Source of the DNA: Brachyhypopomus gauderio | Lineage: Eukaryota; Chordata; Actinopteri; Gymnotiformes; Hypopomidae | Length of the DNA: 64,000 bases | Assembly (NCBI RefSeq): GCF_052324685.1 | Contig: NC_135221.1 | Coordinates: 7,609,375 to 7,673,374 of the forward strand | Direction of reading: 5' to 3' | Shown here: one piece after another, positions 10,980-25,229 of the stretch | How the letters are laid out: every line of letters begins with the position of its first letter | How positions within the stretch are numbered: the first letter of the stretch is position 1 | Position numbers and translations under genes: made by a program | The notes under the pieces: generated by a model | The model's database searches: none | Told to the model about the DNA's origin: nothing | What the model saw: the letters and a program-made list of their open reading frames with translations, nothing else

Positions 10980-13654
10980 GGGGTCCACACAGTCTACAAC
11001 TCTTCATTATGTTTATTAACATGCAGCTCTGTGCATCACTCTCTCCCCCCTCTGCATCCTTCCTCTGAAAGAGGAACTCACTAACATGCTGGCAGTTGGT
11101 GCTCAAATGGCAGGCGGCACACAGTGCGCTAACCTTGTGTAAGAGCAAATGTAATTACTTCAGTGGCGATGGATCTTTATGCTCGAAAAGCAAGAGGAGG
11201 CCATAATAAATGGGTGGGGTACGAGAGATAAGCTCGGCTGACCAGTATTCATCAGGATTCATTACTGGGTTCATATCACGGTTCATAGCTGCTTTCCCCA
11301 CGTTCCTCCCTTGAAACATCTCCGGTCAAGTTTATAACAAAACAAAAATACATCAAAAATAAATTAGAAAACCAGAAGACAAAAGACCAAAATCCAGCAT
11401 TCAGCCTAAATCCCAGTGGATCAGCAAGAAATAAATCAGAAACACCCCTGAATCACACGGAGAAGCAGCGGCAAGCATGTAACTGAAGATACAGATGAAA
11501 TTAAACAGTGTTGGGTGTTTCTCCCCTATTATATGGGTTAGTACTTACAGATATTTGTGTGTGTGTGTGAACGCACACTTGGATTAAGTCCGAGTACTTC
11601 CCTTCTGGTCGGCTGCTTAATGTACCCACCTGTCTACAGGCCCTATGCATGTGGTACAGTGCTGGAGGTATGATTCACTGCTGAGTCACAGACAGCTGCT
11701 TGGCCTCATGGGACAATGCGACAGAGAGCCGAGACTACTTTTCATACGCTTGCTGAGATGGAAAGATTCAGAGGAACTGAAGCACCGAGTGCCAGGGAGG
11801 TTTGAAGTCTGTGAAAACATACTGTACCTCTCTCAATAGTTTCGATGTCCAGGGAAGCATGAAGGGAGAGGGCGTAAGGCACACTGCCCCCTACCTGGCA
11901 AAGTGTTCAACTGCACCTGTAACTGCGACACGCACACAAAAAAGAATCCTAACAAAATTAAATCTTTTATTTTGTATTTTCATAATCTGCATTAGTCTAT
12001 CATATTTCCCATCATAGTCAATTATATATGCAGATGTAGATAGCATTAGCAGTATGGAGTTGGAAGCTACATACACAGATTGTCGATCTGAAAGAATTTC
12101 TGATTTTTTCCCCCCAGAATTTTTATTGCTAGCACATTGAAAAGAGTCATGTAGCAATCTTACTTTAAGATGCCTAGAGTTTATAGCTCATTCTTGTTTA
12201 TCTCGTTCATTGATGCCATGTGCAAATCTAGCGTTAACATCCTGTAGGTGAATACCCATTATCGTATCATGTGCGTTAACATTTTGAAGTTGATAGTAAA
12301 GGATTCATTTGGAGATTCTCTTCTGATTTTATTCTGAGCTTCATTAAGGCAAAAGGTCACCTGCAAGTGCTCATAGATCCTTAGGGAACACATCATGCAC
12401 TGGCTAATATCAGGCCTGACTAATCAATCTGACACCAGTCTCTACCTCCAGCAATGCACTTGTCTCTAGTTTCCAAGATGAGATATCCTGCTCGGTGAAT
12501 CCTGAGATCTTTGCTTTGCATAGATTCCTATTAAAATGGATATAAAAATGGATTATTCTGGAATGGTGCTCTGTGTCAGCACTCGAAAGATGTTGTACAA
12601 ATGCCTGTGAGCAAGGATTTGGGCATTTATGGTGTTTATGACAGAACACGTGCCGACACACCAGCGCTGACCTTGACGGCCCTCCTCACAGAGAACTGCG
12701 TCTGGCTGCATGGCCAAACCTGCATTCATGTTGCTGAGGTCGGATTTGCTATTAAATGCCTCGTGCTCAGTGTCTCACGCTGTTCCTGAAATCGCTTCTA
12801 AGCAGAGTGTCTTATTCCAATGATGAGAATGCGCTGAATGCACTTGCGCACACACAAGCTCAGACACGTCTAGTTTCCAAAAAGGAACCGTGCTCGGGGG
12901 GGCTGTCTGGCGCGAGACACGCTGACACGGGGGTGCAGGAAGTGGAGCTCAACCAAAGTTAGGTCTCGCAAACGAGCGTTGAGCAATAATGTAGAATGAG
13001 AAATATCTTTGTTGACACACACTAAACCCTCCACAACACCGGTGTCTCGCTTGTCTTTCACACCGTCTGCCGTGAACTCACCTCCACGCTCCAGGAGGTA
13101 GAATGAGGGTGGTGGAGAACAGCTCCATCCTGATTTCCTAGTACTCAATCCACCCCCACCTCCACCCTCATCCAATTTCACAACCAGACGTGAACAAAAT
13201 GTTCGCCAGAGAGCTGCACTGCTGTACAGGAACCCAAAGCTCACTCTGCGAGTAGGACAGTTAGCAAGCTGACTGAGACAAAGCATGTGTCTGTCCTCCC
13301 AAAAGAGGGACGGAGGTTTGGTGTAAGAACGTCAGAACAACAACACAAGAAGAGCAGGAGAAATCAAATGAGGTACAATTCTCCTACATTGATGTGAAAT
13401 TGAATCTCTGCTTTCTATAGGAAGCAGGAGGAATTTCCCCCGCCAAGCAATTTCAGTTTGTGTTTGTGATCAAGACTTTGCCAACAAGACTACTAGCACC
13501 TTCTTTAATGTCAGGTCTTTTGATGAAATCATGGATATCTTTTCAATAAAATGATCATTATTGTGAGCTAAATATTCCGTCTCACTATAAGAAAAACTGA
13601 AAAACAAAACTCACCTGCAAGTCATTTTAGATGTGTTAGGTCAGCTACTGGTGA

Positions 13655-13743
13655 CTACTTGGAGACTAGCTGGAGACTAGCAGGAGACTAGCTGGAGAAA
13701 ACCTGGAGACTAGCAGGAGACTAGAGACTAGCTGGAGACTAGT
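13655..13743. repeat. short tandem repeat, GGAGACTAGC units
   Basis: About eight imperfect copies of a 10-11 base unit, GGAGACTAGCT or GGAGACTAGCA, with one GGAGAAAACC variant. Confidence 0.8.
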
Positions 13744-16673
13744 GTAAGCAGTGTAAGCCTCCTAAGCATGTCGCACTTCTCAAGAAAAAAAGAAATTTTA
13801 CTATTAAGATGTTCTCAAAGCCCACCTTTGGCTGGCTAACTCAATGCTGAATAGATTTGCTATGATATTTTTCGTGCTCATCCACACTAAATTAAACTTT
13901 CTAATATTCATATAGTGCTCTTCCATGAGCTGAATCCGAAGTGCCGGATCAGAACCGGTATCAGTAATCCATGCAGTGCTGTGTCCCAGCGGGAACACTC
14001 CCGAGCGACACCTTGTGCGCTTCCATTCAAGGATGTCATGTGCTCTCGCTGTCATAATTAACGGTGGATGACTCGGTTGCTATGACATCAGCATAATTTG
14101 TTATTGGAGTTTTTGTTGTTGATTTTTACTGAAAAACATTTTTAATAAACCAACTGTAAATAACATGTAAATAGGATTGCGTGGGCCTATGTTAAGTGAG
14201 TGCATGCCACAGTATATGTGCCGCAACCCCCCTCCCCCCCCGGCCGGCTCCAAGGTGTCCTGGTTTTCCTAAATGAAAATATGGTCACCCTAACCTTGCC
14301 AACCCAGAGATGCTAGACTGGGCTAATATTGTATAAAAAAATGTATTATTATTAATACTGTGAGCAGTGACACAGACTTCATCCAGAGTTCATCCTATCA
14401 TACAAAGCCATTTATTTCAATGACTCATTCAGCAAACAAGTTAATTCTAGTTTGCAAAACATTCAAGACATGGTAATTGCTACATTTCTTTTGCGAGGAA
14501 GTGGATATGTCATCACAGACAGGTCCTATATTGAATCGATTTCTCAGGGCAGGCTGACAGAAGCCTGTGGAAGCTGAACATGTCTGTGCCCGTGAGCACG
14601 GCTGGTTCTGGTCCGCCTTTCTCCTTGATGCGTGTTAAAAACCTCAGACAGACAAACAGCAGCATCACATCTGCTCAGCGGTGAAAGGAAATAGAAGCTG
14701 GTGCGTAACACAACACTAATGGCCTCCCTAATGTTCTACTTCTCAAAGTACCCATCATGACATTACTAACATCACTTCACAGTGCAGTCACATAAAACAT
14801 CTGCTCTGGTTTTTTTCCAGCATAAGGGACATTTATGAATTGCACGATTCCAATAATATGCTGATTGGAAGCACTGTGAAACTTTTAGGGCTACGAAATG
14901 ATATGAATTAGAAATGAATTCCTATCTATTGTGACATATCTAAGAGTCTGTGTATGTGTGTTAAGATCTGAGATGTGTATGGCACCTTTTGCCATTGAAT
15001 TACTAAAGAATGCAACACCAGAAGAAATTCCCAAGTAAACATGAGGTATGTGTAAAATCAGGCAATGGAAAAGACATTGATGTTATATAAAACTAAACTT
15101 AAATCAATTACATTGAAATATTGCTAAGTAGGCGGATCCTGTAATTGCCTATCCTGAAATAGAGAGAAGGCAGTTGTAATATTCCGTACATATTCTATAA
15201 CAGTCCCATGTCTTTATTTGAATTGTGCATGCTACTCTTTGGCATACAAGCCGTTAAAACTGACATCCATCATGAATTCAGCTGACCCTGAGCGATAAAA
15301 CCCCAACATAAACACTTCAATGCTAGGAAACTCCCTTTGAAATGAGACTGAAGAAAGTATGAGGCAGGTGAGCGCACACACAGAGGCAGTTCCAGGAACC
15401 ATCTGCATCTCCTCCACTGCTGTATGTATAATGCATCGGCGTGAGAGATCCATCCTCCCCAGCCAGCCGGCCCACTCCGGCTGCGGACCGCACGCTTGTT
15501 CGTCTCGGGAAGGTCTTCACTTGGATGGGTTCAAATAATTAGGTGCTTGTCACGAGGACACAGACTGTGGTGCAGTGTTCCTCCAATGGAGGCCCTACAG
15601 TAAATTAAATCTAGAAATGCCAAGTATCCAATTTCATACTATTGCCATTATGGTCAGCCACCCATTCATCAATTTTACCCAGTGATGGCTCACTGCTTTA
15701 TATCACACAAGCATCTGCAAGGAATCTGTAAACAGCTTCAGCTCACAAACTCTTCGCAGGAAGATGGACAACTCAGGACTGTGCACACACACTCACACAC
15801 ATTAGGTCGTCAGCATCAAATGGTACTCAGTAGCTTATCTATAGCTGTATTGATGTATTAACATAGTTGTAGATATACGCAGAAATGATTTCACCTAAAA
15901 GAGATTAAGCAATGTCTGAGACAGAGACAGACTGAGCTCAGCGTTGGCAATTACAGACGCACTTTATTGATTTTGTCTGCCCTGTGTGCACTTATGCTGC
16001 AGTAATATTGGAAGTTATATTCTGTCTGTGATTAAGGTCTGAAATGTCACTGAATTACCAAAGAAAGCCACATCAGTTCCTAAATAAATAAATATCCAAA
16101 CAAATAAATACGACTATGAAATGTGATATTGGTATTAAGATTCATTCTGCGGCTGCAAGGTCCAGGAACATGAATATATTTGTACAATTAAAAATTAGTG
16201 AAGCACTTTACAAGATGTCCTGCTAAAAGGAACAAGGATGACTATAGCTTGATTATATAGCTTATAGCATTCAGTTATTTATCTTAGGAAATGTAAAGAA
16301 AACAGTCTACCTTTGAATTCATACATGCAACTGCAATTAAAAGCATACCACTACATTACATTTATTTAATCCAGTTAAGCATAAAAAGAAATGCAAGACA
16401 GATAAATGATCCTTTTGGTAAAATGTGTTTGGAATATAGTTAATCTTTGCATTTCCACATCTTTTGTAATTCATGTGATATGTTCATTAGAGTTTAAAAA
16501 GACGTTTTATAAACCTGTTTGATACTGGGTCAGAACCTTGTGCATCTGGCCAACTCACTACATCAGGGCATTCAAAATGTAATTTACCAAGAGGCTGGGT
16601 TTGAGAAAGTCAGTGCTGTACTGCTGACACCATATAGAGCCATCTGAATTGTGCATAGAAGCATGGTGTGAGA

Positions 16674-16709
16674 ATGTGTGTGTGTGTGTGTGGGTGTGTG
16701 TGTGTGTGT
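16674..16709. repeat. (GT)n microsatellite
   Basis: A run of about 18 GT dinucleotides interrupted by one GGGTG, in the chst8 intron. Confidence 0.85.
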
Positions 16710-19269
16710 ATAGGGGGTGTGTTCTGAATGCTAGAGATGAATCAGATCGAATAGGCTGTGACACGGCACAGACTGGTTGAGAGCAAACAAGTGGTTTTCT
16801 CATGAATGCCACTGAAGTCCTTGACCTACGTCCACCTGTCTCCATTCAGAGGGCTCACCTCCTCTAGTATCACAGCCCGCCTACAGCCTCTACTCTTCCA
16901 CACTCTTATGTCAAACACTTCTTTGACACCGCAGATTTGCAGTTATCCCTGCCTTGGCCTTCACAGGTCAGCACAGCTGATTGGCTAGCTCTGTAAATTA
17001 CATTGGGCAGAAAGAGACGGATCCTTATGTAAAATATTAAAATGTAAAATACGATATTAAATGTGGAGTTTTCATTAATTTCCATGTAACTTCAGCTTGA
17101 CACTGTTGCTACCTGAAAATGCTATAGGAAGCCCTTTACACTAGTGCATCACACCCAAGATGCTCCTCTCTGCTCACTCCCACGGCCTTGAGCAAATAAT
17201 TATCCACATCATAAATGCACGATTACATCTACACCATATAAAAACGTTGATACGTTGATGGACGACTGCAACACATACTGGGCTTAGTGGGCACAGTGGG
17301 CCTTAAGGGGCATGAGACTGGGGTTTTTTCAGTGGGGGGGGGGGGGGGGGGAAGAGCCAATTCCCACCCGTCAAGTAATTCCCCTGCCACCTTATCACCT
17401 GACAGCTGCTAACCTGGGAGACCAAGCCTGTCACATGCTTCTGCTGAGTCACATGCAGCCAATTGCCACATTTTTTTGTAAGCTGTGTCTCATGCAATGT
17501 TGGGGGCAGTGTAACACGCTCACAGGACATTGCTATCCACCCCCTTCTGATGCATGAGCTTACAGACACCCATGATTGGACAGTGTCACTGTAATTGACA
17601 GGAGAGAGAAAGCATACCACACCTCCCTCTCCGAGAGCAGAGGGGGTTTTGATCTCCCGGCCATGGATGGCTGTGGCATCATCGGAGATCAAACTGAGGC
17701 TGTGTTTGAGAACTTGAGCTGTGCTTTTAAAATCTCTCCCGAATGAGCCACCACACACACACCACCAATGTTACTAAATGAGACTGTATGTCTACAGATT
17801 GCATTCTGTGTTCATAGAGCACATGGTTGTCTACGTTTGAGCATGTGGCCTCAGATAACAACAGCAATTCCCAATGTTAAAAACAAGCAAAAACCGGAAA
17901 GCCAAAGTCTCTGCACATGCAGTGCAAACTCTGTCCTTTCACACCTTAAAATAACTGTGTGGTGTAAGGAGACCAGCCCTGGCCTGATTATGTCAGAGTC
18001 TCTGCGGTGTATGAAACCTTTGCTCTGTCTTGCCCTGGGCAGGCAGGGGGTAGCCCAGAGCACCAGAACACCACTGCACAAGCATCGGAGAAAGCCAGAG
18101 AAGCATAAACCATCGTCACCTCAGTAATGTCATGAAACCAGCAGATTCACCCACATCACACCACAGACAGAGGAGTCCGCATCACCGGCCCACACAAAAC
18201 ACGACAGCAATTATACGGTAGAACAGAAGCCAAGAAAATACCTTCAGCCTTGTAAAATATTAACCTCTCAAACTTCAGGCTTACTACAGGCTTACTAGTC
18301 TAGAATCCTAAATAGCAATTAATCTCCTAAGTACTGTAAATCATTCAATAATACAAATATGAAGGGTATGTCTTTACAAGACTGAAAAATAAGAGTGAGA
18401 AATTAGGGTCTGGAGCAATTAGCAGGCCTTCAGTGTAAGGAGTTAAGCTTAATTTATGGTTTAACAGCCATATACGATTTCAGTTCAACAGGTTTCACTA
18501 GAATATCAGATTTCACTGGATCATTAGTTCCATTAAATAAATAAATACATGTTAATTTATGTAACGGCAACACTTGTCTGGTTTGAAGTCACACTGGGGT
18601 TTTACGGAAAATCCACACGTACACTTCACTACCTAATAAACCAAACCAGCAACTAGGCAAAACTGCCTCTACTAGGAGCATAAGGGGGTTTATTATAGCT
18701 GTAAACAAGTCAATTTAGAGCCAACATTCAGTTCAGAATCATGTAAATGATGTGTTTGTTTTTCTAACACATCACACTCACTCAGCAGAATAAGTGTCAG
18801 CTAGTTACATACTTGTAGACAGCACATATTTGTACTGTCATGTCTTCAAAGACATTCACACAGACTCATAATTCTAACTATATAGGAATCCCGTTCTCTT
18901 TGAACCATATCTGAATTTAAATAGAGTTATATTTAGTCTATAAAAACATGTCAAACAAATACTATACCAAGGTATTACAGAAAGACGAACACATTACTTA
19001 ATATGACATTTGAACAGTCATTATAAACACAGAATTCAAATAATTCAGCACACTGGTACCTATATTGTAAGTTGGGTCTTTTTGAATCATGCACAACTGA
19101 ACTGTAGGCTTTCCTATCCACGTCTAGCTGAAGTTGAGAAGGGTGAGTCAATCCTGCTGCTACTGTGACCTTGGACCAGTTTGCCATCAAACATCTTCAC
19201 CCACAGCTGATTGACATCACAGCGTTCCCCACCCTTGTGAGCTTAATACACTTCATCTCCAATTGAGAA

Positions 19270-20525
19270 CTGAACTGTGCTTTTCTTGATCTTTTTCTTC
19301 CTTCAAAATCCTCTTTCAAGTTAAGCATGTGTGTGCAAGATTGGACTGTAATGGTCTTCTAATTGGATGCTCTAAACAGTCCCTTAAGAAACTCCAACTT
19401 GTACAGAATGCTGCAGCTAGAGTCCTAACTAGGGCTAAAAAATTCGATCATATTAGTCCTACTCTATCAGTGTTAAACTGGCTTCCAGTTAAATATCGAA
19501 TTGATTTTTTAATTCTTCTGTTGACATATAAAGCGTTATTGCTCAACAATATCTGAGTGAACTCATTGCATGCTATAACCTATCTCACCTTCTGTGCTCC
19601 CAAAATGCAGGATTAATCTTGGTTCCAAAAATGAGCAAGACTACAGTCAGGGGCAGAGTTGTCTCTTTTAAAGCCCCTCAGTTTTGGAAAAGCCTTCCAG
19701 CTCCGATCCGAGCTTCTGACACAGTTACAATCTTTAAATCTAGACTTAAGACTCACCTAAATTAAATCAAGCATTCAGTTAATATAAATGTGAAGGTGTG
19801 GAGCTTGGGGACCCCCAGTCATTGAATCTTCTGGTAATCTGAGATGTTGATGCTGTCATCCAGGCATGTCATGTGATCACTGTAGTTGTGATAATGATTT
19901 GGGTGGAAAGCAATGGCTCAGTGAGCCCTCATGACTGTAGTCACCGCCAGGCCTCTCCCTTTAGTTATGTCACTAATCACTGGCACGTGAGCTATGTACG
20001 TTTGCTTAAATTGATGGTTGGTCAAATTGATGTTCACATACTCAACCTGTATTTTATATCTTAGTTACATGCTTCTACCAAAGATAATTCCATACATGCA
20101 CCTAGAAGATGGTCTGGCTTGCCATTTATGTGCTAATGTCGTGGATGGATGTGCCGTTGCCGTAAGAGGACGCATTGATGCCAACTCCTACCTGAGGCTC
20201 ACCATCTGCTTTGAAGGGACTGTGACTACTCAGCCTGGAATTAGAACTATAACTATAACTATAGAACTATATTAGAACTATAACTATAACTATAGAACTA
20301 TATTAGAACTATAAATACGGACTTCTGCTAGTGGGCCGGCTAAATGGCACACGGGTTCCCTTTTGAGTCTCGGTCCTCCCAAGGTTTCTTCTTAATCCCT
20401 GCCATCATAGGGAGTTTTTCCTTGCCACTATCGCCTCTGACTTATTCATTAGGCATCTAGACACATATGACTGTAAAGATGTTTTGTGACAACATGCGTT
20501 GTATAAATAAATTTGACTTTGACAC
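19270..20525 (+). mobile_element. L2-like non-LTR retrotransposon, 3' fragment
   Basis: The plus strand encodes the C-terminal part of an L2/Maui-type reverse-transcriptase polyprotein: KLQLVQNAAARVLT, then ISPTLSVLNWLPV, YRIDF and LLLTYKALL at about 19390-19550. A TFKSRLKTHL-like piece follows near 19725-19755 after frame breaks. Downstream comes the long 3' UTR typical of fish copies, including CATAGGGAGTTTTTCCTTGC at about 20407 and a terminal AAATAAATTTGACTTTGAC. It is 5'-truncated and stop-containing, hence dead. A 36-bp tandem duplication of AACTATA-rich sequence sits at 20238-20314. Confidence 0.8.
20238..20314. repeat. AACTATA-rich tandem duplication inside the L2 3' UTR
   Basis: Two copies of about 36 bp (ATTAGAACTATAACTATAAC then TATAGAACTAT), each built from AACTAT sub-units. 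Confidence 0.8.
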
Positions 20526-20627
20526 ACACTTCCATGGACTTCACACAGAAACTCAGATCTTCTCACTTTTCCAAGAATCACTCAGTCTAGCAAAACAATC
20601 ACTGCTAATTATGAATAGTTAATTTAC

Positions 20628-20690
20628 CAATTGTGATTTTCATCCAATCAGCATTTGTCCTCTGCATTTAACCTAGCCATGCAGTGAGAA

Positions 20691-20735
<45 letters not shown>

Positions 20736-20900
20736 GTGAACACTAGGGGGCTGTGGTGCACACATGTCCAGAGCGGTGAGCAGCCCTAGCCCGGTGCCTG
20801 GGGAGCAGCTGGGTTTAAGAGCCTTGCTCAAGGGCACTTCAGTCACGGCTGAGCTGGGAATCAAACCCACGACCCTCTGATCACAAGATCACCTCCCCAT
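20628..20900 (-). mobile_element. tRNA-derived SINE-like repeat with internal (GT)n, uninterrupted copy
   Basis: Read on the minus strand it starts with a tRNA-like head carrying a diverged B-box (GTCGTGGGTTTGATTCCC), then a body (AGCAAGGCTCTTAAACCC, CTGCTCCCC, CACCACAGCCCCCTAG), a (GT)n block (plus strand 20694-20734) and a 3' part ending AAATCACAATTG. A second copy at 46118-47040 has the same order of blocks. In that copy a 651-bp insert splits the repeat, so this copy shows the empty site. Confidence 0.75.
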
Positions 20901-21080
20901 GTCTGAATACAAGGTAATGATAAGCTTCATTAAGTAAAAGAGATTACTAACTCACCCTCACCAGCTCTTTTGACTTTTAGTTCATTCTTATCTATATTCT
21001 ATCCAAACGCTTCCTGGTCATGAACATGACCTCACAAATAATTTGGAGGAATTGTTACAAGACAGAACAGCATTTTTGTA

Positions 21081-21250
21081 TTTCCCACAAAGTTTCCGGT
21101 TTATGCAGGCAAAGCCCCCAAGCACAGATCCAACTCTTGCTCTAAGCTTAAACATTCATAACTTTTATGATTGTGTTCCACGGCATCTGCAATATTGATA
21201 TCCTGTGGGAATAACACAAAATGTTGCATAGAACATTAGTGGCACGTACC
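21081..21250 (+). repeat. unnamed interspersed repeat, copy A
   Basis: Shares with copy B (21985-22150), in the same order, CCCACAAAGTTT, AACTCTTGCTCTAA or AACCCCTGCTCTAA, ATTCATAACTTTT, TTGATATCCTGTGGGA and ATTAGTGGCA. Divergence is spread evenly, as between two old insertions or an old local duplication. No coding capacity or terminal inverted repeats seen. Confidence 0.65.
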
Positions 21251-21984
21251 ATGCTTTGGTATTCAGGTTTCCAGGTGCAGCCCGGTCCCGAAAGGCTCAC
21301 GGTTCTGCAGCGTAGCCTGCCTGACCTCGTCTGAAAATCCCAGTGAGTTCTGCTAAGAGCTCCTACATTCAGAGGTGCGTCAGTGCACCCACGCCTCAAA
21401 CGGAGCAGGTTTTTCACGCATGTCACACCTCCCCTCTGAGCCTGGAACCTTGGGGTGGAAAAATGTAATCTGCAGCTTTGCACATCGGAGGGGGGGGGGG
21501 GGGGGGGGGGATGCGGACCGACTCAGATGTGATACAGCAGGCCTCACCATCCATACTTCACTTTAATTCAGTGACTGTCAATGTACACTAAATAAAACCT
21601 GTTTGCTTCAGCCGTGGGCCAGAATCTGTGTCATTGTGTCTGGAGATATGAACCGAAGAGATCAACTGGCTTTTTAGATAGGAATAGGATACTTATTTAT
21701 CAGTGATGGTATCAATATGTTACTCATTTTGAGGTACCTTATTCATAAGAGGCATCTTATTTAACATCTCACTAATGACTAAGGTGATACCACATGCAGA
21801 TGTATAAACCACTGTGGTTTGTGCAATGCAGAATGTAAGAATTTTTGCCAAATATACATGGAAATCAAAGACTTAGTCGAAGTCTAAGATAAGTATTATA
21901 CCAACTAGATCTCACAAATAGGTATTACAATATATTTAATTAGAAATCATCTTACTTTAGGAAAAACAAATTGTCCTTCCTGGA

Positions 21985-22150
21985 CCTCCCACAAAGTTTT
22001 AAGTCAAAGCTCTCACCAGTCCAACCCCTGCTCTAAATCTGAAATATTCATAACTTTTCCATGTTGTTTCAAGGAATCTGCCGTTTTGATATCCTGTGGG
22101 AGTAAAGCAAAATGGTGCATAGACCATTAGTGGCAGAACATTAGTGGCAT
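21985..22150 (+). repeat. unnamed interspersed repeat, copy B
   Basis: Direct-orientation partner of 21081-21250. Its end is locally re-duplicated (CCATTAGTGGCA then ACATTAGTGGCA). Confidence 0.65.
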
Positions 22151-24887
22151 ATCTTCAGTTTCTCTGGCAATAACAATAATATAATCCAACAATAACAGCA
22201 GGAGAGAAAAATATTAAAAGATTTTTAGCGTTTGTTATTTCTACCACTGAAATTATTCACATTATTGACAAAATGTATTTTGCATTCATATCATTGTCAA
22301 AAAAAATGCTGTTACTATCTGTCTTTTTTACGAGATCCACAAATATACTGCAATCTCACGCTGCCTAGACCTTCCTTCAGCGTTTAAGGCCGTGTCAGCA
22401 CCACGCCCTCCTCTGGGCCTTCATATTCCTGACATAGGGTGTAATGCAGCATATTAAACTAGTACCACAGCAATTAAAGTAAAAGGGAGGTCTGGTCAGC
22501 ACAACGTGGTAATGTAGACCCCCAGCTCACTTCCGACATTACACCACAATACGCAGCCTGAAAGCAACTAAATTGGATGGCTGGTCTTTAGAACTTGAGA
22601 GCTCGTCCTAACAACTGCACCAGCACTCTCGCTGAGACCAAGTCATATTGTTCAAATACTGATTATTATATGTTAATATTATATTATTATATACTGATTG
22701 ATTATATGATTGTAATGGTGTGGTATTTCGCTGTGATCCAGCTAACTGATAAATCATTCACTCTGTGTGAATTATTGAGCTCTGTGGAGTAGAATGTCTG
22801 TGCCTGCTTATAGACATGCAGTGGATATTTGGAAAATTACTACAAACCTCCAGTTTTTGCAATAGTACTTTATTCATTTAAGATGCACTAGGTTGACTTT
22901 TCTAGGTCTTGAGAATTTGGGTTAAGTTTTGAGACATTTAAATAAGACTTGTATCCAAACAACGTGTCAGAACAAACCCTGATCCCAACCTGAACTACAA
23001 TGACTTCACCTACATCACAGAGGACGCGGCCACTCATGCAGGCTCAGCGGCCACACACTGCAAATCACATCAACAGGAGGCTCCCCTTAGAAAAACCCCT
23101 TTTAGATATTCAACTAAACTTTGAACAGCAAAGTCAACCAAGTCAGCCTATCAAACCAAAATCCAAGAACACTGTACATTTCCTGTAGTTCCGTACAGTT
23201 CAGGACTGAACATATTACCAGTCCATTCTAACATGCCTTCTGGCGTTTTTACTGGGATTGTTTTTTCCTATTCTGTATGTTTAGATTTATTTTATTGTAG
23301 CGAATTTTTAAGAAGGGAACACCACCTGGATAAATAATGCTAAGGATGAATAATTCAAGTGAAACATTATATGAGCTCATGCTTAGCTGTTTACTAACAT
23401 TGTTGCTCAGCAGCTCTGACATCTCGGATCTGACGGCAGTCTAGCCAAACGAATGCCGGACCTGATATCCTCTTGGGCACGTTTCATCACGGCCTGCATA
23501 GAAGGGGAAGCGTGTGGCACCAGAGGCCTTTGCTGTTCACTCATTTACTGATGGTCCAAATTGGAAATGCGACACAGATGAGCAGGAGAATTGCCACTGT
23601 GTAATTTGTGCAACTGCACAATAACCGATTACCAGTGCAGATCTGGGAGACGCTGGAAGCAGTGCTGTGTGTTTTTCACTTAAGGGGTAAATTAATGATG
23701 AATGAAACACACCGGGACGCAACAGGATACGTTAAATGAAACGCTGCAGGAAGCTCCCATGAGTTTTCATATCTGTATGCATGATCCGCCGTCCCCGTTC
23801 GCTGTCAGAGTGAACAACTTCAACGCATCACTCAGACAGAAAGAGCTCGACGGATTAAGAACTTCCTCTCAACTCCTTTGGTGAATTAGGGAAAGGTCAT
23901 TATGAGAGCAAGACAGGCATGATGTAGACTCAGACCGAGATGGTTCACTTCTCAACATCCTCCACTGGCCACATTAACACAGCCTTTAAAAGCTCTATGT
24001 TTTAAAGATGTTGCTCATACGTCTGTTGTATTCATTAAGGCATCGTCTGGTACATCTGATATGAACAATATTGCGATAGTGGTTATACTGAGTGGAATAA
24101 TGTATATTTCACAGAGGAGCAAGCAGTGTGTAAACATACATGATGAGGCTAGATTCTCACAGGCACTGAGAGAGTGATCAATGAGATGAAACTGTGGAAG
24201 ATGTCCCCTTTTAAACACACACACACACTATTGAACTGTTCCTCATGTTTCGTTCCTCTGAGTGTTTACACACATCTACGTTCAATAGTGAATTATTTGA
24301 TTTGCTCACCACTTGTCTGGTGGAGTTCCTTACAGTCTGGACAATGTCTATCATTATTTAATTAATTGTAGCCACTTTCACTATAGACTCTTAAGAGTAA
24401 GGCGATACTGTAATAGCTGTGTTTTTTGTAAGGCCTTTCAAGTATCTGTTTCAGACTACTGTGCAGAGCAGAGTGTAAGAGGTACTACATTTACGTCTCT
24501 TGTTACATCTGCAGTGTTTCATCGGTTTAATGAAGGCAGCAGGTGTGAAGCTTCTTAATACAGCACATAATGAAATCAATTCCTGTGAGAAAGAAAACCC
24601 TCCATTTTGTGAAATCCAGCAATCTTGAGATGATCGTTTCGTCATCATTTTGTTTCCACTGGAGGCTCTGTAGGATTGAGCTGGTAATCAGAAACTAAAC
24701 ATGGCCTCAACCTCCTCTTCTAAATAGAAACAATTGTTTGTAGTCATCAAGGTTTTATAACACAAACTAAACCTTTTGGAAACAGTGGTTATTCTCTATG
24801 CATGATCCATGAGTTTAACACTGACCTACATTTTGCAGAGAGAATTAAATATAGAGGTACATTATGAGAGTCAATGTGTGTGAATGT

Positions 24888-24898
24888 GTGAGAGAGAG

Positions 24899-24933
<35 letters not shown>

Positions 24934-24950
24934 TACAGAGAGAGAGAGAG

Positions 24951-24989
<39 letters not shown>

Positions 24990-25194
24990 GAGAGAGAGAG
25001 AGAGAGTGAGTGAGAGAGAGAGAGAGAGAGAGATACAGAGAGAGAGAGTGAGTGAGAGAGAGAGAGAGAGTGAGTGAGAGAGAGAGAGAGAGAGATACAG
25101 AGAGAGAGAGAGATACAGAGAGAGAGAGAGAGAGAGAGAGATACAGAGAGAGAGAGAGATACAGAGAGAGAGAGAGAGAGAGATACAGAGAGAG

Positions 25195-25227
<33 letters not shown>
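24888..25227. repeat. (GA)n microsatellite, 340 bp, with AGATACAGAG interruptions
   Basis: Purine-only GA repeat punctuated by GATACAGAGAG and GAGTGAGTGAG motifs. The serine/leucine and arginine/glutamate open frames on either strand are repeat artefacts. Confidence 0.95.

Positions 25228-25229
<2 letters not shown>

Larger units (their letters stand above)
10980..19269. other. chst8 intron, no gene seen
   Basis: About 8.3 kb of intronic sequence. Within it are a GACTAGC/GGAGACTAGC tandem patch (13655-13743), a (GT)n tract (16674-16709) and an 18-G homopolymer (17334-17351). The largest minus-strand open frames, at 12870-13286 and 17303-17758, show no domain. The unlocated short middle exon of chst8 may lie here or elsewhere in the intron. 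Confidence 0.4.
20901..24887. other. chst8 intron, no gene seen
   Basis: Contains the two copies of an unnamed repeat (21081-21250 and 21985-22150), a 21-G homopolymer (21490-21510) and AT-rich tracts near 22660. No exon or RNA gene could be supported. Confidence 0.4.

Noticed and set aside
10499..10990. 163-residue minus-strand open frame rich in Cys-Val
   Set aside because: Translation of the (CA)n compound repeat, not a protein.
12870..13286. 138-residue minus-strand open frame
   Set aside because: No recognisable motif; includes a poly-Gly stretch from a simple repeat.
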